NCBI GenBank assembly: GCA_031289895.1
Contig: JAITOP010000265.1
Location: forward strand, 1-9,392
Origin: Prevotellaceae bacterium
Lineage (GTDB): Bacteria; Bacteroidota; Bacteroidia; Bacteroidales; UBA932
DNA: 9,392 nucleotides
Direction of reading: 5' to 3'
Both the position numbers and the translations under genes were made by a program. Shown here in pieces: positions 6,911-9,392 of the stretch (its first letter is position 1; the number at the start of each line of letters is the position of its first letter). The notes under the pieces were generated by a model. That model did no database searches. It worked only from the letters and a program-made list of their open reading frames with translations, and was not told where the DNA came from.

Positions 6911-6942
6911 TTTGTTTAATCGAATTTAAATGCCGTTATTTG
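6911..6942 (+). promoter_or_regulatory. Candidate promoter of the cold-shock gene
   Basis: TTTG (6911-6914), a 20-nt spacer and GTTATTTG (6935-6942). Spacing is ideal but the -7 box keeps only the TTTG half of TAnnTTTG. The leader would be about 20 nt, too short for the long cold-responsive leader known from E. coli cspA. Confidence 0.4.
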
Positions 6943-6968
6943 CCGAATATTTATAAAAGTTTTTTAAT

Positions 6969-7169
6969 ATGAACGGAAAGGTTAAATGGTTTAATAAAGT
7001 TAAAGGTTTTGGCTTTATTACAACAGAAGAAGGAAAGGAAATTTTTGTACACTTCACTGGAATTGTAGATGATGGTTTCCGCACTCTAAAAGAAGGACAG
7101 GCAGTTGTTTTTGAAGTAGAAAACAGCGCTAAAGGACCTCAAGCAGTGAATGTTAAACCAGTGGAATAA
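6969..7169 (+). CDS. Cold-shock domain protein (CspA family)
   Basis: A 66-residue single-domain OB-fold protein that binds single-stranded RNA or DNA and melts RNA structure. The core is MNGKVKWFN at 1-9, RNP1 KGFGFI at 12-17 and RNP2 IFVHF at 25-29, ending GPQAVNVKPVE. The length is standard for stand-alone Csp proteins and all nucleic-acid-binding aromatic residues of the motifs are present. It may be constitutive or cold-induced; the leader is short and gives no clue. No Shine-Dalgarno is visible. It is monocistronic, with its own terminator 35 nt past the stop. Base and codon use match the neighbours. Confidence 0.95.
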   Translation: MNGKVKWFNKVKGFGFITTEEGKEIFVHFTGIVDDGFRTLKEGQAVVFEVENSAKGPQAVNVKPVE

Positions 7170-7204
7170 TTAATATTCAGTTTTAACTTCAATTTTTAAA
7201 AAAG

Positions 7205-7228
7205 AACCGATGAAAAATCGGTTTTTTT
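7205..7228 (+). terminator. Rho-independent terminator of the cold-shock gene
   Basis: AACCGAT (7205-7211), loop GAAAA, ATCGGTT (7217-7223), then a T-run to 7228. It lies 35 nt past the stop, a classical intrinsic terminator. Confidence 0.88.
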
Positions 7229-7261
7229 CGTTTTTAAAGCATTTTAAAAACGATTTTTTTT
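7229..7261 (+). terminator. Second, AT-rich terminator-like hairpin directly downstream
   Basis: The perfect 10-bp arms CGTTTTTAAA (7229-7238) and TTTAAAAACG (7243-7252) enclose GCAT, followed by A and eight Ts. It begins at the base after the first terminator's T-run. The stem is weak, so its effect as a terminator is uncertain. Confidence 0.55.
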
Positions 7262-7326
7262 GACGATTAGTGTTAAAATTTTTGGTCAACAAATAATATT
7301 TAACAATTAATAACAAAAAAAATAAA

Positions 7327-7450
7327 AAGTTTTTAAAGTTATAAAGTTATTAAAGATTTAAAATCAAAAAAAATCTGCGTAAATCTGTTTAATCTGCGTT
7401 ATCTGTGTGCTAATCTTACGACTTATGACTTACAACTTATGACTTACGAC
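7327..7450. repeat. Mosaic repeat block downstream of the GH16 gene
   Basis: Modules: AAAGTTTTTAAAG-type units (about 7327-7355), GATTTAAAATCAAAAAAAAT, the ATCTG module (7374-7414), then five heptamers CTTACGA/CTTATGA/CTTACAA (7415-7450). The first two modules match 4774-4830 closely and the last matches the array at 6223-6305. The block ends 5 nt before the stop codon of the GH16 gene. Confidence 0.85.
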
Positions 7451-7455
7451 TAAAA

Positions 7456-8343
7456 TCACTCTTCTCGTTTTGCCGTAAGTGTCAGGCATTTTTTCCCTGA
7501 TTTTGGTTCAACAGTTATTGCAACATTTTCACGAGTGTATGTTTGCAATTCATTGTTTCCTCCGCCATCACTGTTTTCTTCGATATTCCATTTGTTTGCA
7601 TCTATGGTTGATGAATCAAAATTATCTTCCCAAAGCAATTCGTTAGATTCGCTGTAAACTCTCACAAAATCAACATACATACTTGCTTCGTAATTATTTT
7701 GAGCATTCAATGCTGTTACTTGGTTAATGTTGTATATCTGTGGAAAATCGCCGCCTACCGCCAAGTTGAAAAGAATGAAGAAATCTTTGGTAAAATATTC
7801 TTTAAGTTCTTCATTTATAAATATTTCATAATATGGTGCTACGGTAGGATATTTATCAATATCAAGATACATTCGTATATAATTTTCGTCCCATTTAAGA
7901 GTGAAAAGGTGAAAATCATCGTCCTGCAAACTATATGTATTTGTGGGAGTTATAGCATAATTAGGATGCGAGCCGTCGGGTGAAATTGGTGAAATTGTTC
8001 CCCAATGTGTTGCACCTGTAAACAATCTATCCTGCGTGCCGGCATCAATTCCCGTTTTGCTTCCCATTTCTATAATATCAATTTCACCACATCGAGGCCA
8101 GCCAACAGATGCGCCACTGTTAATATTGCTGCCGAGCATCCAAAATGCAGGCCAAAGCCCGTTGGCTGTCGTGGGCAGTTTGATGCTTGCTTCGAGTTTG
8201 CCGTATTTGAAACTGTATTTTCCGCTTGTGTTTACTCGTCCCGAAGTTATTGTCGTGGTATCATCAGCCGTGTCGGCAGAGCATCGGCAAAATACGATAC
8301 CTAATGCCAAAATTAATATCCTCTGTAACAATTTAGTTTTCAT
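7456..8343 (-). CDS. Secreted GH16 beta-glucanase (laminarinase-like), circularly permuted
   Basis: A 295-residue exported protein. A hydrophobic signal (residues 1-18) ends at Cys19/Cys21 followed by SADTADD, so it may be a lipoprotein, but the lipobox is poor. The GH16 jelly-roll follows in an altered order. SGRVNTSGKYSFKYGKLEA is at 34-52, LWPAFWMLGS at 63-72, the catalytic motif GEIDIIE at 86-92 (Glu87 nucleophile, Glu92 acid/base, laminarinase-type spacing), ATHWGT at 111-116, FHLFTLKWD at 144-152, FNLAVGGDFP at 192-201 and the last strand YVDFVRVY at 223-230. Only then, at 236-295, comes LLWEDNFD, GGGNNELQTYT and LTLTAKREE, which in normal GH16 enzymes form the N-terminus. No part of the domain is missing. 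It is likely to cleave beta-1,3- or mixed-linked glucans outside the cell. It is the only gene here with a strong Shine-Dalgarno. No other polysaccharide-utilisation genes are in view. Confidence 0.9.
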   Translation of the reverse strand: MKTKLLQRILILALGIVFCRCSADTADDTTTITSGRVNTSGKYSFKYGKLEASIKLPTTANGLWPAFWMLGSNINSGASVGWPRCGEIDIIEMGSKTGIDAGTQDRLFTGATHWGTISPISPDGSHPNYAITPTNTYSLQDDDFHLFTLKWDENYIRMYLDIDKYPTVAPYYEIFINEELKEYFTKDFFILFNLAVGGDFPQIYNINQVTALNAQNNYEASMYVDFVRVYSESNELLWEDNFDSSTIDANKWNIEENSDGGGNNELQTYTRENVAITVEPKSGKKCLTLTAKREE

Positions 8344-8350
8344 TGTTTTT

Positions 8351-8358
8351 CTCCTCTT
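8351..8358 (-). promoter_or_regulatory. Strong Shine-Dalgarno of the GH16 gene
   Basis: On the minus strand AAGAGGAG lies 7 nt before ATG 8343 and settles the start. It is unlike the A/T-rich, SD-less starts of the other genes in the window. Confidence 0.7.
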
Positions 8359-8393
8359 AAATTTAAGATAATTGAATTGTTGATTAATTGATG

Positions 8394-8401
8394 CAAAGTT
8401 A
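8394..8401 (-). promoter_or_regulatory. Putative -7 promoter element of the GH16 gene
   Basis: TAACTTTG on the minus strand matches TAnnTTTG and is followed by GC as in other Bacteroidota promoters. The leader is about 45 nt. No TTG box is found 17-23 nt upstream. A 12-bp palindrome CTTAAATTTAAG (8356-8367) lies in the leader next to the Shine-Dalgarno; any operator role is speculation. Confidence 0.5.
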
Positions 8402-8476
8402 AAAAATAATATGTAAATATGAATAATTTTGATAATTATTTTTTTTGATAATAGATGAAAAATAAAAAAAATAAAA

Positions 8477-8594
8477 AAATCCCGTTATGGGATTTGGTAG
8501 AATTAAGAATTAAAAATTAAAAATTAAGAATTAAGAATTACAATTTGTGCCGAATATAAAAAAATCCCGTTATGGGATTGTAAGTTGGTAGAAA
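8477..8594. repeat. Paired REP-like hairpins with GGTAGAA tails
   Basis: Two copies of AATCCCGTTATGGGATT (hairpins at 8477-8495 and 8563-8579) are each followed by TTGGTAGAA, directly in the first copy and after GTAAG in the second. The first copy is cut by AATTAAG heptamers at about 8501-8540. The hairpin-plus-GGTAGAA arrangement is familiar from Bacteroidota intergenic regions and resembles REP elements mobilised by RAYT transposases, but no transposase gene is present here. Confidence 0.7.
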
Positions 8595-8615
8595 TGTACA
8601 AATACTCACATTGTT

Positions 8616-8685
8616 CGACCCCATTCGGGGTCGCAGGTGACGTGGACATTCGTTTTCTATAAACATTTGAATCCTAACGGATTCA
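8616..8685. repeat. Two further palindromes of the REP-like cluster
   Basis: CGACCCCATTCGGGGTCG (8616-8633, 7-bp stem, 4-nt loop) and TGAATCCTAACGGATTCA (8668-8685, 7-bp stem, loop TAAC). The link between them contains GTGGACATTCGTTTTCTATA. Together with the paired hairpins upstream they form a cluster of four palindromes, which suggests one composite element rather than terminators; none has a proper T-tract. Confidence 0.7.
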
Positions 8686-8721
8686 TTCCATCTTTTATAG
8701 CTTATTTATTTTTTGTTACTA

Positions 8722-8790
8722 AAACTTCTCTAACTTCCTAACTTCTCTAACTTCTTTGTTCTCAATTCTTGTTTCTTGTCTCTTATACAA
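8722..8790. repeat. CTAACTTC and TTGTTTC short tandem repeats
   Basis: Units CTAACTTC or CTAACTT recur four times (about 8727-8755), followed by TTCTTGTTTCTTGTCTC, which is the inverse of the AAGAAACAAGAG unit found after the TPR gene (5925-5952). No coding signal. Confidence 0.65.
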
Positions 8791-8942
8791 TTGTAACATC
8801 GAAAATCCCGCACTGCTTTGCAGACAGTGATTTAGTCGTTTTTTAACATTACCGATAAATAGTAAATATTTGTAATTACAATAAAATCATATAGTTATAA
8901 AAAAATATAAGATACAAATAAATTCCAAACGATATTATTTAT
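8791..8942. other. Unassigned intergenic stretch
   Basis: AT-rich sequence without a supported gene. It contains a weak interrupted inverted repeat CACTG...CAGTG (about 8811-8829) with no T-tract directly after it. Nothing else recognisable. Confidence 0.4.
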
Positions 8943-8950
8943 TATATTTG
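8943..8950 (+). promoter_or_regulatory. Putative -7 promoter element of the right-edge gene
   Basis: TATATTTG followed by C fits TAnnTTTG(C). No -33 TTTG/TTG is visible. The implied leader to ATG 9101 is about 145 nt, the longest in the plus-strand genes here, and contains a short open frame. Confidence 0.45.
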
Positions 8951-9004
8951 CACGAACTTATAAAAAAGGTACAATTATAACATATTAAGGTGCTTTTCAG
9001 ATAG

Positions 9005-9076
9005 ATGATGATGCTTTATTTAGTTTATGAATTGATGAAAATAGATGATGTTAATGACACTGAAACCCTTGATTAA
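9005..9076 (+). CDS. Possible 23-codon leader ORF
   Basis: ATG ATG ATG at 9005-9013 opens a frame of 23 codons (MMMLYLVYELMKIDDVNDTE then TLD) ending at TAA 9074-9076, 24 nt before the next gene. A weak AAGG lies 14 nt upstream. A direct repeat ATAGATGATG occurs at 9001-9010 and 9041-9050. It could be chance in a long leader, or an upstream ORF affecting translation of the gene that follows. Confidence 0.2.
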   Translation: MMMLYLVYELMKIDDVNDTETLD

Positions 9077-9100
9077 TCTTGAAATAAAAAACATAATTAT

Positions 9101-9392
9101 ATGAAAAATAGTAGTAGTATATCATTTATCAAACACATAACAGGTTGCGTTTCGGCACGGTTATTTGTAACTGTTGTATGTTGTTGTGCAACAATAATTT
9201 TAAATGCACAGGAAAATCATTTTGCCCATAATCACGATGAACATTCAATTGCTCACAGCGATGATTATATAAACGAACTGCAAGCCGAGCCTATTTCGGG
9301 TTTTTGCACAAATGGGCAAAGTATTTGCGGTATTAATATTGCCGACAATATGGGCGCTGCGCTTTTATTTACAGGCAGTGCTATTAATTTTA
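9101..9392 (+). CDS. Secreted protein with His-rich N-terminus, 3' end cut by window
   Basis: The frame is open from ATG 9101 to the right edge (97 codons). A long basic N-region (MKNSSSISFIKHITG) precedes a hydrophobic core (LFVTVVCCCATIILNA, about residues 21-36), so it is an export signal likely cut after Ala36. The mature start is rich in His and Asp (six His between about 40 and 55), then DDYINELQAEPISGF, CTNGQSIC and GINIADNMGAALLFTG. The His/Asp stretch could bind metal, but that is inference. I do not recognise the family. Bacteroidota proteins of this opening type are often large surface proteins with a C-terminal sorting domain, which cannot be seen here. No Shine-Dalgarno precedes the ATG. 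Confidence 0.75.
   Translation, partial: MKNSSSISFIKHITGCVSARLFVTVVCCCATIILNAQENHFAHNHDEHSIAHSDDYINELQAEPISGFCTNGQSICGINIADNMGAALLFTGSAINF

Noticed and set aside
8005..8371. Plus-strand open frames of about 100 codons opposite the GH16 gene
   Set aside because: Antisense shadows; the GH16 frame has clear family motifs, a promoter box and a Shine-Dalgarno.
8611..8636. GTTCGACCCC...GGGGTCG, resembling a tRNA T-arm
   Set aside because: No acceptor, D or anticodon arm can be folded around it; it fits the palindrome cluster instead.
8777..8789. TGTCTCTTATACA, matching 13 bases of the Tn5 mosaic end / tagmentation adapter
   Set aside because: The match stops after 13 bases and the sequence continues naturally out of a TTGTTTC repeat, so it is probably chance and not adapter contamination.

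Overview
The window looks like chromosomal DNA from a member of the Bacteroidota, most likely a Bacteroidales-type organism. It is AT-rich, most gene starts lack a Shine-Dalgarno sequence, and several genes are preceded by the Bacteroidota promoter signature (-7 TAnnTTTG, in places with a TTTG-type -33 box). The gene set also fits this assignment: ATP-type PEP carboxykinase, a SlyD-like FKBP with a Cys-rich tail, and a small TPR protein of a type familiar from this phylum. No mobile-element gene, tRNA, rRNA or CRISPR array was seen. The phylum call is inference from these features, not from a database search.

Layout from left to right. A YdjM/YfhP-like membrane hydrolase (minus strand) runs off the left edge and is divergent from rlmD (23S rRNA m5U methyltransferase). 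About 530 bp of repeats and one large inverted repeat follow, ending at the terminator of pckA (minus). Next come a periplasmic thioredoxin-like protein (minus), divergent from a small TPR protein (plus), then a SlyD-like prolyl isomerase (minus), divergent from a cold-shock protein (plus) with two consecutive terminator-like hairpins. A secreted GH16 beta-glucanase (minus) follows. The right end holds a cluster of REP-like palindromes and the start of a secreted His-rich protein (plus) that runs off the edge. The genes do not form one pathway; they are mostly single-gene units in divergent or convergent pairs.

Two things stand out. First, the GH16 enzyme is circularly permuted: the segment that normally begins the fold (WEDNFD through LTLTAKRE) sits at the C-terminus, and the protein begins, after its export signal, at the strand that normally follows it. 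The Fibrobacter succinogenes lichenase is a known precedent for this topology, but the active-site motif here is of the laminarinase type.

Second, the intergenic space is built from short-period tandem repeats, mostly heptamers (AATTAAG, ACTAATC, CTGAATA, GTAATTC, GACTTAC types) plus 8- to 10-bp period modules. The same modules recur in the same order downstream of three minus-strand genes that lack a classical terminator, and they run up to or into the stop codons. The two genes with clear terminators (pckA and the cold-shock gene) do not show this fusion.
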